In this document: piece by piece, positions 7,991 to 16,825 of the stretch
Layout: each line of letters begins with the position of its first letter
Position numbering within the stretch: position 1 is the first letter of the stretch
Source: Aminobacterium sp. MB27-C1
Lineage (GTDB): Bacteria > Synergistota > Synergistia > Synergistales > Aminobacteriaceae
Direction: 5' to 3'
Assembly (NCBI RefSeq): GCF_030908405.1
Contig: NZ_CP133089.1
Span: 1,550,001 to 1,614,000 of the forward strand
Length of the DNA: 64,000 nt
The notes under the pieces: model-generated
Database searches by the model: none
What the model was told of the DNA's origin: nothing
Seen by the model: only the letters and a program-made list of their open reading frames with translations
Translations under genes and position numbers: made by a program

Positions 7991-9250
7991 TTATCTCCAA
8001 CCGAAAAACCTGTCAAGAGTAACGCCCACAGCGGTTCGAACCGAAAGATGATTATAATCTTCCATTCCCCCAGAAAGCGGTTGCAAAAGTGCGGAACACT
8101 TATTCAGAACATCTTCGTGTAAGCCGGAAGCCGTACCGAAGAGAAAAAGAACAGGTTTCTGCAACTCAAGAAGAGTGCGCTTCATTTCAAGCCAATGAAT
8201 AGCTTCATCATGAAACTTTGCAGTTGTCGCTATTACTAAAGGTTCGTCATGCTCTTTATCTTTTATCCACTGAATAGCTCTATCAACATTTGAAACCGTT
8301 TTCATAACCTTAAATGCTTCCGCTCTACTGGGATAAGAGGTAGCACCATACCCCTCTACCCAATGTGAAGCCACGGTTTTAGCAAGTTCTCTTTGGCTTT
8401 TCAAAGGAGTTATTACAAGAAACTTCCGCACCCCATAGGTACGGCAAGAACGACTAATATCAGAAAGATCCAACCCTGTAAGCGCTGCTGTTGTTTTTTC
8501 CCCACAACGATCAATTACAGGATGGTGCACTAAGGCCACATATACACCTTTCTCCAAATAAGAAGAAATATTCGCCCGACTGAGCAAATCAGGACGTCTA
8601 CATAATGTACGTTGAACAGCCTGCTGCTTTCGCCATCTGTCTATTTCCTTATCATTACCAGAAAGAAGTACAGGTGGAACTTCTTTATCTTCCCATACTG
8701 CCGGTCGTGTGAAATGTGGGAAATCTAACATTCCTCTAAAAAAGGAATCCTCCTCTACAGCACCATTTCGCCCTACCACATCGGGAACAAGGCGAGCCAT
8801 AGAATCGATAATGGCCATAGCGGGAATTTCTCCCCCCGTTAAAACATAATCTCCAATGGAAACTTCAACATCAACATACTTTTCCGAAAAACGTTCGTCT
8901 ATTCCTTCATAATGCCCACAGATAATGATGATGTGCTCTCGACTAGCAAGAGACTCAACCATTTCTTGCGTAAGCATTGCCCCCTGAGGACTAGGATAGA
9001 CTACCGTTGACATTCCAGAAGAAGTCTGTCGAGCTTTTTCCAACGCTTTTGTGAGAGGCTCTGGCATGAGAACCATACCGTCCCCGCCAAAAGAATAGTC
9101 GTCTATCTGATGATAGTTACCAAGCCCAAATTCTCGAAGATTGATAACGTCGACGTCTATTAGTTTTTTTTCAACGGCCCGGCCAATAATGCTTGTAGAA
9201 AGGAAGTCGTTAAAAAACTCGGGAAATGCTGTAATAATAGTAACGTGCAT
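7991..9250 (-). CDS. trmD: tRNA (guanine37-N1)-methyltransferase fused to a second SPOUT methyltransferase domain
   Basis: The 419-residue protein begins at the ATG at 9250, overlapping the rimM stop as TAATG. Residues about 1-235 are TrmD: ITAFPEFF at the start, SFGGDGMVL, CGHYEGIDERF and SIGDYVLTGGE form the trefoil-knot SAM site that makes m1G37 in tRNAs. From about residue 240 to the end a second domain begins (VALVHHPVIDR..., LVITPLKSQRELA, FLFGTASGLHEDV, LSVRTAVGVTLDRFFG) that matches the stand-alone SPOUT family RNA_Me_trans (PF09936, Thermotoga TM1570 type). In Thermotoga the two are adjacent genes; here they are one chain. Usual TrmD is about 250 residues. The RNA target of the second domain is unknown. 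Confidence 0.9.
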   Translation of the reverse strand: MHVTIITAFPEFFNDFLSTSIIGRAVEKKLIDVDVINLREFGLGNYHQIDDYSFGGDGMVLMPEPLTKALEKARQTSSGMSTVVYPSPQGAMLTQEMVESLASREHIIIICGHYEGIDERFSEKYVDVEVSIGDYVLTGGEIPAMAIIDSMARLVPDVVGRNGAVEEDSFFRGMLDFPHFTRPAVWEDKEVPPVLLSGNDKEIDRWRKQQAVQRTLCRRPDLLSRANISSYLEKGVYVALVHHPVIDRCGEKTTAALTGLDLSDISRSCRTYGVRKFLVITPLKSQRELAKTVASHWVEGYGATSYPSRAEAFKVMKTVSNVDRAIQWIKDKEHDEPLVIATTAKFHDEAIHWLEMKRTLLELQKPVLFLFGTASGLHEDVLNKCSALLQPLSGGMEDYNHLSVRTAVGVTLDRFFGWR

Positions 9251-9780
9251 TATTCCCACAATCCTTCAATAAGTTCTATTTTCATGGTTTGATTTTCAAT
9301 ATCCACTTCTTTGATAAACTCTGAAACTGCTGGAATAAAGTGTTCTTTGCCATCTTCTGAAATAACGGCATAGATATCCATTTCCCCTGCAGAAAAAACA
9401 TCCTTTATTTTTCCTAAATAACAATTAGTTGTTTTCTCATACACATCGACACCGATTAGATCATCAACCCAATATTCCCCTTCTTCCAAAGCATACCTTT
9501 CTTCCTCGGGAATTTTGATCAAACCACCCCTGAGACACTCTGCCTCTTCAACTGTCTGAAGTTCCATCGTATCGGCAATGAGAACTCCCTTGTTTTCAGC
9601 AATTCTAATCTTTTCAATGGAGAGAACAGTCATTAAAGAGTCGTCTTCACCGTAAACTGCAAGGCTCTCCATCATAAGGAAACGACGAGGGAAATCAGTG
9701 AGAGGCATAATTTTTATGCTCCCCCGAATTCCGTGTACCCCTATGATACGCCCTATAGTTACAAGATTACGGTTTTCCAT
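9250..9780 (-). CDS. rimM: 16S rRNA processing protein RimM
   Basis: About 176 residues starting with ATG at 9780 after TGAGGTGA; the GTG at 9789 is part of that ribosome site. The N-terminal beta-barrel starts with TIGRIIGVHGIRGSIKI, the family signature, and the C-terminal PRC-barrel has YWVDDLIGVDVYE and HFIPAVSEFIKEVD. RimM assists maturation of the 30S head by binding S19 and 16S rRNA. It lies between khpA and trmD, and its stop codon overlaps the trmD start. Confidence 0.95.
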   Translation of the reverse strand: MENRNLVTIGRIIGVHGIRGSIKIMPLTDFPRRFLMMESLAVYGEDDSLMTVLSIEKIRIAENKGVLIADTMELQTVEEAECLRGGLIKIPEEERYALEEGEYWVDDLIGVDVYEKTTNCYLGKIKDVFSAGEMDIYAVISEDGKEHFIPAVSEFIKEVDIENQTMKIELIEGLWE

Positions 9781-9790
9781 GACTGTCACC

Positions 9791-10039
9791 TCAGTCTGCT
9801 ACGATATCAACTTCCACTCTTTCGTTTTCTTTCACTGCCGCAGCCTTGACTACTAAACGTATAGCATTAATTGTAGCTCCACGTTTCCCTATAACTCGCC
9901 CCACATCTTCAGGCGCAACTTTAATCAATACCATCACTATGCCGCGATCATTCATTTCTGAAGTGATAAGTACTTGATCAGGGTCTGTAACAAGGTGATC
10001 GACAATATACTTAACGAGATTCTGGTAGTTAGACATCAT
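9791..10039 (-). CDS. khpA: KH-domain RNA-binding protein KhpA
   Basis: An 82-residue single KH type II domain protein with the GXXG-type loop VIGKRGATINAIR at about residues 48-60. KhpA (YlqC) binds RNA and works with KhpB/Jag in several Gram-positive bacteria. Two ATG codons are adjacent (10039 and 10036); the first overlaps the rpsP stop. The position between rpsP and rimM is the usual one. Confidence 0.93.
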   Translation of the reverse strand: MMSNYQNLVKYIVDHLVTDPDQVLITSEMNDRGIVMVLIKVAPEDVGRVIGKRGATINAIRLVVKAAAVKENERVEVDIVAD

Positions 10040-10314
10040 TATTCAGCAGAATTTTTCTCTGCGGCAAATTTTTCCCACACGCCAGCTTTCTTCAATATGC
10101 CACGAGCGGTATCAGAAGCTGACGCTCCGTTTTTCAACCAACGAAGAGCCTTTTCTTCGTCAACCTGAATCACTGCGGGATCTTCCATCGGATTATATAC
10201 TCCAAGAAGATCGATGAAACGTCCATCTCGCGGTGATCTAGAATCGGCGACTACAAGCCGGTAAAATGGGTTTTTCTTACGCCCATATCGGGCCAAACGA
10301 ATTCGAACTGCCAT
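10039..10314 (-). CDS. rpsP: 30S ribosomal protein S16
   Basis: A 91-residue protein beginning [20 protein letters not shown], the S16 signature, followed by [16 protein letters not shown] and a basic tail. S16 binds 16S rRNA in the 30S body. A strong ribosome site GGAGGTGT precedes the ATG. It is translationally coupled to khpA through overlapping stop and start codons. Confidence 0.97.
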   Translation of the reverse strand: MAVRIRLARYGRKKNPFYRLVVADSRSPRDGRFIDLLGVYNPMEDPAVIQVDEEKALRWLKNGASASDTARGILKKAGVWEKFAAEKNSAE

Positions 10315-10380
10315 TGACTATGACACCTCCTGCTTTTACAAAAAATAGATCTATTCTTTCTTTGCCCTCCTATATGGATA

Positions 10381-11730
10381 CTAGAAGGGTAAACCTTTAC
10401 CGCCAAAAAGACCTTTAGGGAGACGAGGTCCCTTTTTGCCCTTCCCCATATATTTCCAAAGTTGTTTCATTTGATCATATTGTTTAAGAAGTTGATTTAC
10501 CATTTGTACGCTGGTACCAGAACCTTCAGCTATGCGCCGCCTGCGGCTTCCCTTTATAATTTGAGGATTGCGCCGCTCCTCTATTGTCATAGACTGAATG
10601 ATAGCTTTGGATTGTTTTAATCGTTTAGGGTCAAGCTCCGCATTTTTCAACTCTTTCATTTTTCCCATGCCAGGAAGCATATCCATAATCTTATCAAGAG
10701 GCCCAAGCTTCTCTATTTGTTCAAACTGCAACAAAAGATCTTCCATGGTAAGCTTGTCTTTCTTAAGACTTTTAGTAATTTTTTCGACATCTTCCTGTGA
10801 TGTAACCTGCTGAACACGCTCTGCCAAGCCCATAACATCGCCCATACCAATAATACGCTGGGCCATTCGTCGCGCATCAAAAAGCTCTATAGCATCAATG
10901 CCTTCGCCTATACCTGCAAATTTTATAGGAACATTCGTCGTTGCCCGAATAGCTAATGCAGCACCACCGCGGGCATCTCCATCCAACTTGCTTAAAACTG
11001 CCCCTGTCAAAGTCAGTTTTTCGTGGAAACTGGACGCTACCTTTACTGCTTCCTGCCCTGTCATGGCGTCTACAACTAACAATACTTCGTGGGGCTGCAC
11101 AAGTTCTTTCAATTGGCTAAGCTCATCCATCAAATCTTCATCTACGTGTAATCTACCTGCTGTGTCAAAAATAACAAGATCATTGAGATGAGCCTCTGCA
11201 TAGGCAAGAGCCTCTTTGGCAACTTTAAGAACATCTTGAGTGTTATCGGATGGGCCGTAAAAAGCAACTTTGCTTTGTTGCGCAAGAACTTTTAACTGCT
11301 CTATAGCTGCCGGACGTCTGAGGTCACATGCAACGACAAGAGGTCTGTGCGCATTCTGAAGGCGCTTTGCTATTTTAACTGTTGTTGTCGTCTTACCACT
11401 TCCCTGCAAACCAACCATCATGCAAAGAGTTGGTGGCTTAGAAGCAATGGTAAAAGGAACCACATCAGCCCCCATAAGGCTAACTAATTCCTCATAAACA
11501 ATGGCAATAACCTGCTGGCCAGGAGTTATGGAATCAAGAACCTCACGCCCAACGCAGCGTTCACGAATTGAATCAACAAGTGATTTAACTACTTTGTAAT
11601 CCACATCAGCTTCAAGAAGGGCACGCCGTACTTCTCTTAAGGCCGAACTTACATCTTCCTCAGATAATTTACCCTTCCCTTTTAATGCATCAAATACAGA
11701 TTCCAAACGTTCTTTCAATGCTTCAAACAT
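10381..11730 (-). CDS. ffh: Signal recognition particle protein Ffh
   Basis: A 449-residue SRP54-type GTPase. The N domain is residues 1-85; the G domain has GLQGSGKTTTTVKIAKRL (P-loop, about 108-125), DLRRPAAIEQL, FDTAGRLHVDE and LSKLDGDARGGAAL with TKxD-equivalent KLDGD; the methionine-rich M domain (about 320-440) ends in KYMGKGKKGPRLPKGLFGGKG. With 4.5S RNA it targets membrane proteins to FtsY and SecYEG. It follows ylxM by 38 bases, as in many Firmicutes. Confidence 0.97.
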   Translation of the reverse strand: MFEALKERLESVFDALKGKGKLSEEDVSSALREVRRALLEADVDYKVVKSLVDSIRERCVGREVLDSITPGQQVIAIVYEELVSLMGADVVPFTIASKPPTLCMMVGLQGSGKTTTTVKIAKRLQNAHRPLVVACDLRRPAAIEQLKVLAQQSKVAFYGPSDNTQDVLKVAKEALAYAEAHLNDLVIFDTAGRLHVDEDLMDELSQLKELVQPHEVLLVVDAMTGQEAVKVASSFHEKLTLTGAVLSKLDGDARGGAALAIRATTNVPIKFAGIGEGIDAIELFDARRMAQRIIGMGDVMGLAERVQQVTSQEDVEKITKSLKKDKLTMEDLLLQFEQIEKLGPLDKIMDMLPGMGKMKELKNAELDPKRLKQSKAIIQSMTIEERRNPQIIKGSRRRRIAEGSGTSVQMVNQLLKQYDQMKQLWKYMGKGKKGPRLPKGLFGGKGLPF

Positions 11731-11768
11731 ATATACGATCCCTCCCAGGAAAAGGGGGTAGTAACTCT

Positions 11769-12053
11769 CTACAAACTTTTTTCCAAATTCTCTATTTGCT
11801 TTTCAAGGTTCGTTATCCGAGCATGAAGCTTTAGGAGTTCTTCCAACTCTTCGAGTCTGCTTTTCGCTCTTGTTATAAGATCAAAAACAGCTTGCCTTGA
11901 TGTATTTAAACGCTCAGCTATCTCTGAAATGGAAAGATCTGAGAATTCATGATATTCATAGGCGTTCCGTTGTTTTTCTGTCAAAAGAGGGCCATACAAA
12001 TCATAAAGCTCGTTAAGGTAAAGACGTTCTTTAAGAAGATTTTCCTCGTTCAT
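11769..12053 (-). CDS. ylxM: YlxM-type helix-turn-helix protein of the SRP operon
   Basis: A 94-residue sigma-70 region-4-like protein: LTEKQRNAYEYHEFSDLSISEIAERLNTS is a helix-turn-helix, followed by RQAVFDLITRAKSRLEELE and a coiled-coil tail. YlxM/p13 is encoded before ffh in many bacteria and is thought to modulate SRP function. The gene is the first of the operon, behind GAGGAGG and a consensus promoter. Confidence 0.9.
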   Translation of the reverse strand: MNEENLLKERLYLNELYDLYGPLLTEKQRNAYEYHEFSDLSISEIAERLNTSRQAVFDLITRAKSRLEELEELLKLHARITNLEKQIENLEKSL

Positions 12054-12085
12054 AATAAAATCGAACCTCCTCTTAAAACAGAGAA

Positions 12086-12114
12086 ATTATACGCTTCACC
12101 ACTTTGAGTGTCAA
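12086..12114 (-). promoter_or_regulatory. Consensus sigma-70 promoter of the ylxM-ffh-rplS operon
   Basis: On the minus strand TTGACA (12109-12114), a 17-base spacer and TATAAT (12086-12091): both hexamers are perfect. It stands about 30 bases before the ylxM start with a strong ribosome site between, and should drive the whole translation-related operon at a high constitutive rate. Confidence 0.92.
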
Positions 12115-12214
12115 GAGAAAAACCTTTACAGCATAGCTGGACTTTTTTCACATTTCTTGTAATTATAAGGAGGTTGATCTTCGGCCCTTATGGGCAATAG
12201 AAGGAGGCACGAAT

Positions 12215-12877
12215 ATGACACATTCACAAGATCCATTTGCAGCCGCACAATCTACAAGTAATCGTCAGTTAGGTCTCGAAGTTGTAAAAGCCCTGTCATC
12301 AAAAGGCTTTGAAGCGGTCTATGCTGACAATCGTCAACAAGCCCTCGATGAGGTTTTAAACCTCATCCCTCAAAATTCAACTGTTGGAATTCCTGGAAGC
12401 GTCACCATCAGACAAATCGGCGCTCTTGAAAAACTCTCAGAACGAGGATGTACTATTGCTCAGCATTGGGATCCCTCTCTCTCGCCAGAAGAAAAGAAAG
12501 AGGTTCTTAAAAAAGAGTTTCTATCTGACTATTTTCTAACAAGTTCCAATGCGCTGACTCAAGATGGCATGCTTGTTAATATTGATGGAACAGGAAATAG
12601 AGTGAGTGCTATGGCATGGGGTACAAATACTCTAATTTTTGTTGTAGGAATAAATAAAATAGCACGAGATATAGACAGTGCCCTTGCACGGATACGAGAT
12701 AAAGCTACGCCTCCAAATGCTATTCGATTAAATATTGATACTCCATGTACTCATGTAGGTCATTGTGTTAATTGCAATAGTCAATCACGTGTTTGCAGAG
12801 CTGTACTCATTTTGGAACGTCCCACTATGGGAAGAAAAACCCACGTTATAGTTGTAGGAGAGAATCTTGGTTACTAA
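12215..12877 (+). CDS. LUD-domain (LutC/DUF162-like) protein
   Basis: A 220-residue protein of the LUD family related to lactate-utilisation proteins LutB/LutC. Recognised features are VGIPGSVTIRQIGALEKL, SDYFLTSSNALTQDGMLVNIDGTGNRVSAM (split here by family consensus), and VVGINKIARDIDSALARI, with a C-terminal cysteine cluster CTHVGHCVNCNSQSRVC that could bind a metal or Fe-S centre. The stand-alone form occurs in many anaerobes with unclear function. The start has AAGGAGG upstream. The asparaginase-like gene follows 63 bases later and is probably in the same operon. Confidence 0.82.
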   Translation: MTHSQDPFAAAQSTSNRQLGLEVVKALSSKGFEAVYADNRQQALDEVLNLIPQNSTVGIPGSVTIRQIGALEKLSERGCTIAQHWDPSLSPEEKKEVLKKEFLSDYFLTSSNALTQDGMLVNIDGTGNRVSAMAWGTNTLIFVVGINKIARDIDSALARIRDKATPPNAIRLNIDTPCTHVGHCVNCNSQSRVCRAVLILERPTMGRKTHVIVVGENLGY

Positions 12878-12940
12878 ACACAAAGATGCATTCTTCCTAT
12901 TTCTCGTGTAAACTTAACGGACCTGAGGAGGGATGCTCAA

Positions 12941-13930
12941 ATGCCCAAGAGAGGGAAAATAGCACTTGTAGTCGCTGGAGGGCAAATTGGATTAAAAAGA
13001 GATGAAGAGACGGGAAGACAGCCTTCCGTAAATGGAGAAACAATGCTTTCATGGCTTCCAGAGAGCCTAACGGAAAATGTGGTGCTTGTGGATTGGAGTC
13101 ATCAACCAAGCAGCCATTATTCTATACGTATGACAACTGATCTCATTCAAATATTGAATAAACTCGTTGTCGATGGCATTGACGGAATTGTTGTTTCAAG
13201 TGGTACTGACACGCTAGAAGAGATGGCCTATTTAACAGATCTTCTGTGGGCCTATCCTCAGCCTGTCATATTTACAGCAGCAACGTTACCTTACGACCTT
13301 GCCGGAACAGATGCTGTTATTAATTTAACTCAAGCCCTTAATGCCGCTTCTTCTCAAAAATGTTGGGGACTGGGAGTAATGATATGCCTGCAGGACCAAC
13401 TTTTTGCCGCCGCAGAAATAACAGAAGAAACTAATCATCGAAGGAACGCCTTTATTTCTCCAGATAGAGGTCCCGTTGGAGAAATAATAGGGGAAGATAT
13501 TCATATACTCAGGGTATATAAACGAGGGAAAATACTTGAAGGAAATCTGGTGCCAGCAAGAAACGTTGAGTTAATATATGCAAATCTTGGAGGAGGCGAG
13601 ATTCTCGTCAAGATACTTTCTGAAACAACGGATAAAGATCTGGATGGTCTTGTCATTGCGGGGTTTGGCGACGGCGCCGTTCCGCCCTCTTGGATTCCAT
13701 TTCTAAGAAAAATTATACGAGATGATATTCCTGTTGTTATAACCTCGCGATGTTTCATGGGACGTACTCGTCAATTCTTTGCTTACGAAGGAAGTTTAAA
13801 TAAACTTCTTGAATTGGGTGCTTATGATGGTGGGAATTTACGCCCACTTCAGGCTCGTTTAAAGCTAGCTGCCGGATTGGGCGCCGGGCTAAAAGGCCCA
13901 GATCTTCAAAAATACCTCTATAATGGTTAA
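12941..13930 (+). CDS. Asparaginase-family protein with substituted active-site residues
   Basis: A 329-residue protein with the two-domain fold of type I/II asparaginases. The second catalytic motif is intact: VVSSGTDTLEEMAYL near residues 85-99. The first is not: where the family has TGGTIA with the nucleophilic Thr, this protein has AGGQIG (residues 11-16), and the Lys of the usual ARxxxKTxTxxxxAF region is replaced (AAEITEETNHRRNAF). The later LVIAGFGDGAVP and TSRCFMGR regions fit the family's C-terminal domain. It may be inactive on asparagine, be a binding protein, or use other residues. The gene follows the LUD gene and ends before a strong terminator. Confidence 0.75.
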   Translation: MPKRGKIALVVAGGQIGLKRDEETGRQPSVNGETMLSWLPESLTENVVLVDWSHQPSSHYSIRMTTDLIQILNKLVVDGIDGIVVSSGTDTLEEMAYLTDLLWAYPQPVIFTAATLPYDLAGTDAVINLTQALNAASSQKCWGLGVMICLQDQLFAAAEITEETNHRRNAFISPDRGPVGEIIGEDIHILRVYKRGKILEGNLVPARNVELIYANLGGGEILVKILSETTDKDLDGLVIAGFGDGAVPPSWIPFLRKIIRDDIPVVITSRCFMGRTRQFFAYEGSLNKLLELGAYDGGNLRPLQARLKLAAGLGAGLKGPDLQKYLYNG

Positions 13931-13936
13931 TAGAAA

Positions 13937-13974
13937 AGAAGGCGAAGGAATTTTATTTCCTTCGCCTTCTTTTT
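13937..13974. terminator. Bidirectional intrinsic terminator
   Basis: Stem GAAGGCGAAGGAA / TTCCTTCGCCTTC with short loop and flanking A and T runs. It separates the convergent asparaginase-like gene and the TauE-type permease gene. Confidence 0.9.
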
Positions 13975-13978
13975 CCTT

Positions 13979-14743
13979 TTACAACATATGAACAACATCA
14001 AAAATCATTTTTGCTGCACTCGCAAAAATTACTGTAGCTAGAACCCATCTTAACCAATTGTTTCCCTTTGCAATACTAAATCGAGCGCCTAAAAAGCCAC
14101 CTATCATCGTGCCACATGCAATAATAAGCCCTGTCTGTAAATGCACTAATCCCCGAGAAGCGAAGAGGAGCAAGCTAATAGCTGTGTAACATAGAATAAC
14201 TGTAACTTTAATTGCGTTAGAATGTAACAAGTCATATCCCGTCAAACCAACAAAAGCCCAAATAAAGAAAAAGCCTACTCCAGCCTGAACAAAACCACCA
14301 TAGACACCTATAAAGAAAAAGATAATTCTAAGCAACCATGGAGAACCTCTGCGAACGCCTGTACCTTCCCACATTTTTGGCTTAATCACGAGGAGAACAG
14401 CCATTATACAAATTAAAATAGAGATAACAATTCGCAAAAAAATTTCATTGAGCTCTATAGCCAAGAAAGTTCCTGCGACTGCCCCTAAAGCTGCTGGAAT
14501 AATAAAAAATAGCGCTTCCTTAGGACGCAAAACCCCCTCTTTGTGGAACTTCCCGCTCGCGACAAGATTCTGCATGAAAATCCCCACACGATTCGTTGCA
14601 TTTGCTACGCTCATATCCATTCCAAGAAAAACGAGAAGAGGCAACATCAACATACTTCCGCCACCAGCGGCTACATTTAAGAAACCTGCGACTATACCTA
14701 CGATTAAAATAAGTGCTACGTTAAAAAACGACACTCCTACCAC
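13979..14743 (-). CDS. TauE/SafE family membrane permease
   Basis: A 254-residue integral membrane protein with about eight hydrophobic helices and the family's two internal repeats, including GFLNVAAGGGSMLMLPLLVFLG at the start and YGGFVQAGVGFFFIWAF at the middle (each shown as a short core). TauE/SafE proteins export sulfite, sulfoacetate or related organic anions. The substrate cannot be told here. The start is uncertain: GTG at 14743 and GTG at 14734 are both possible. Confidence 0.82.
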   Translation of the reverse strand: MVGVSFFNVALILIVGIVAGFLNVAAGGGSMLMLPLLVFLGMDMSVANATNRVGIFMQNLVASGKFHKEGVLRPKEALFFIIPAALGAVAGTFLAIELNEIFLRIVISILICIMAVLLVIKPKMWEGTGVRRGSPWLLRIIFFFIGVYGGFVQAGVGFFFIWAFVGLTGYDLLHSNAIKVTVILCYTAISLLLFASRGLVHLQTGLIIACGTMIGGFLGARFSIAKGNNWLRWVLATVIFASAAKMIFDVVHML

Positions 14744-14834
14744 CCCATTGTAAGACGAAACTTAATATTCTTAAAATGTAGCCTGTTCCATGATACAATA
14801 TTGAAAAGATCATTTCCCACCGGGAGGTGTAGAA

Positions 14835-15260
14835 ATGAAATACGCAGCGACTGATGAAATGATAGTAATACGTCTCACTGATGGAGAAGACATCCATAAT
14901 TCCATCAATTATGTGTGCAAAGAACAGGATGTTGACTCTGCGGTTATTGTCTCGGCGGCAGGCATGGTATCAAGCGTCACTTTCGGTTGGTTTAATGGTA
15001 AGGAATACGAAAAAGTCACGTATAACGAAGTTATGGAACTCTCTGCTCTGAGTGGAAACGTCAGTTACAAACAGGCAGGAATATATCCTCATTTACACGC
15101 AGTATTTAGTCGCCCCGACCATACATGCCTCGCTGGTCATATCTTACACGCGGTCACTTTTCACAATATTGAAATATGCATTATTCCCCTCAAAACTCTT
15201 TATTTAAATCGAGAATTCGACGAATGGTTTGAAGCGTTAGCTCCAGAAAAACGTCTATAG
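14835..15260 (+). CDS. PPC-domain (DUF296) protein
   Basis: A 141-residue protein consisting of one PPC/DUF296 domain, a trimeric beta fold also found fused to AT-hooks in plants. Conserved points are RLTDGEDIHNSI, VSAAGMVSSVTFGWF, MELSALSGNVSY and the metal-binding-like HLHAVFSRPDHTCLAGHI. Bacterial members are poorly characterised and may bind metal or ligand. A GGGAGGTG site precedes the ATG. It is convergent with the YbaK gene, overlapping it by six bases. Confidence 0.83.
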   Translation: MKYAATDEMIVIRLTDGEDIHNSINYVCKEQDVDSAVIVSAAGMVSSVTFGWFNGKEYEKVTYNEVMELSALSGNVSYKQAGIYPHLHAVFSRPDHTCLAGHILHAVTFHNIEICIIPLKTLYLNREFDEWFEALAPEKRL

Positions 15261-15743
15261 GTCTTTTTTAATATCAGCTTTTTCTCCTTCCGTAAGACGG
15301 CATAATTCTTCGGGAGAAACGGGGAAAAATGCATGATCAGTACCAGCAGCAGCCCATACAGTTTCATACTGGAAAAGATCCTCATCTAAAAAAGTGGGGA
15401 TCTTTTCCGGATATCCAACTGGAGAAACCCCACCTATTTTGTACCCCGAGTATTCGTAAACAAATTCTGGAGATGCCATTTTTATTTTCTTAGCTCTCAG
15501 AATTTTTTTTACTTTCTTTGTATCAACCCTATTCGGCCCCGACATAAGAGCCAATAGAGGTTCCTCATCAGCCAACAAAAGGAGCGTCTTCAAAATATGT
15601 TCCTCAGGTGCTCCTACTGCATGAGCAGCATCCTCAACCGTAAAAATAGTTTCCTTGCTTATGGTGATATTTCCTTCGTAACCGTTCTCATCAAGGAAAG
15701 CCTTAACGTTGTCTACTGGATCAAAAACTACGTCCGTCGACAC
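15255..15743 (-). CDS. YbaK/EbsC-type aminoacyl-tRNA deacylase domain protein
   Basis: A 162-residue single-domain protein. The YbaK fold is seen in EDAAHAVGAPEEHILKTLLLL, the catalytic-lysine region SGPNRVDTKKVKK, IGGVSPVGYPEKIPTFLDEDL and AAGTDHAFFPVSPEEL. Family members hydrolyse mischarged tRNAs such as Cys-tRNA-Pro or Ala-tRNA-Pro in trans. Start is GTG after AGGAGG. It lies three bases before the stop of the LysR gene on the same strand, so the two are probably co-transcribed. Confidence 0.88.
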   Translation of the reverse strand: MSTDVVFDPVDNVKAFLDENGYEGNITISKETIFTVEDAAHAVGAPEEHILKTLLLLADEEPLLALMSGPNRVDTKKVKKILRAKKIKMASPEFVYEYSGYKIGGVSPVGYPEKIPTFLDEDLFQYETVWAAAGTDHAFFPVSPEELCRLTEGEKADIKKDL

Positions 15744-15746
15744 CAG

Positions 15747-16631
15747 TTACACCTCCTGTGTTTTTTTTATTCTTTCAGACAAAAACTCTATAAGCAACTC
15801 CATTGCTCGGGTAGAAACTGTGCCATACGTGATGTAAAAAGAGCGCTTTAATGCCGGGCTAAAAGGTATTTTTGCTAATCGAGGATTTTTCTCCACTGCC
15901 AATTTTGAAACTATCCCCGCCGCCGCACCTGATTCAACGGCATTAACCACAGCAGACACATGACCAAAGCTTAACCCAAGCTCTTTTTCTTCTCCGTAAT
16001 ATTCTTTGAAAGCATCTTGCCATAATCTACGAGTAGCGGAACCTGGAACGCGACCCACAATATCAAGAGCCTCTATATCTTTCATTGTTATTGACTTCCG
16101 TAGAGCTAAGGGATGATTCGGTGGAACAATAAGAACGAGTTCATCTTCACATAGCGGATACGACTCTAGTCCTGAAGTATTGCGGCTAAATCCAGTGACA
16201 GCCAGATCCACTTCTTTCGTAACGAGTTTTTCGATAGCTTCTCTAGAATCAGATATGTAAACTTCAACATCTATTGAAGGATATTCTTTGCGAAATTCGA
16301 CAAGCATCGATGGCAACACAAAATCTCCCGGAATTGAACTGGCACTTATAGTGACAGTTCCTGCTACTTCTGCTGAAGCGTTAGAAACTTCTCGTTTTAT
16401 ATCATTCAAAGAAGAAACAACTTTCTTAGCAAAATTGTAAAGGATCTCGCCCTCTACTGTAAGCTTAGAACATTTCTGTCCTCTTACAAAAATTTTAATA
16501 CCCATCTCTTTTTCAAGACGAGCTATATGTTTACTCACCGCTGGTTGGGAGATTCCTAAAGATGCTGCAGCCCCTGAAATACTCCCTTTTTCAAGAATTT
16601 CTACAAGGCTTTCAAGCTGTCTGAAATCCAC
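15747..16631 (-). CDS. LysR-family transcriptional regulator
   Basis: A 294-residue regulator. Residues 1-60 hold the winged helix (LESLVEILEKGSISGAAAS, GISQPAVSKHIARLEKEMG); residues about 90-290 form the periplasmic-binding-like effector domain with TISASSIPGDFVLPSML and LVIVPPNHPLA-type segments. The closest well-known group by pattern is CysB/CysL-like. The effector is unknown. It is oriented away from the Xre gene, with about 190 bases of shared upstream region. Confidence 0.88.
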   Translation of the reverse strand: MDFRQLESLVEILEKGSISGAAASLGISQPAVSKHIARLEKEMGIKIFVRGQKCSKLTVEGEILYNFAKKVVSSLNDIKREVSNASAEVAGTVTISASSIPGDFVLPSMLVEFRKEYPSIDVEVYISDSREAIEKLVTKEVDLAVTGFSRNTSGLESYPLCEDELVLIVPPNHPLALRKSITMKDIEALDIVGRVPGSATRRLWQDAFKEYYGEEKELGLSFGHVSAVVNAVESGAAAGIVSKLAVEKNPRLAKIPFSPALKRSFYITYGTVSTRAMELLIEFLSERIKKTQEV

Positions 16632-16753
16632 GTCTTTATTCCCCTTTCTTTTATCTTCGTCAATAACAAAATATTTTTAGTCTTTATTTTTACCTTTCAT
16701 GTAGTATCATTCAGCAGGTAAAAACAGTCAAGAGAGCTTTTTTTGCAACGTAA

Positions 16754-16782
16754 TTTACAATATGTAATCAAGTTTCTATAAT
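16754..16782 (+). promoter_or_regulatory. Promoter of the Xre gene with overlapping palindrome
   Basis: TTTACA (16754-16759), 17-base spacer, TATAAT (16777-16782). A perfect palindrome TTACA-ATA-TGTAA (16755-16767) overlaps the -35 box and would be a natural binding site for autorepression by the Xre regulator downstream. Confidence 0.7.
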
Positions 16783-16825
16783 ACACATTATATGATAACG
16801 AAGCTGAAATGGAGGTTTCTATTCT

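Noticed and set aside
12160-12205. TTG-started mini ORF and small hairpin before the LUD gene
   Set aside because: The TTG touches the GGAGG site with no spacing, and the hairpin is only four base pairs; nothing convincing.
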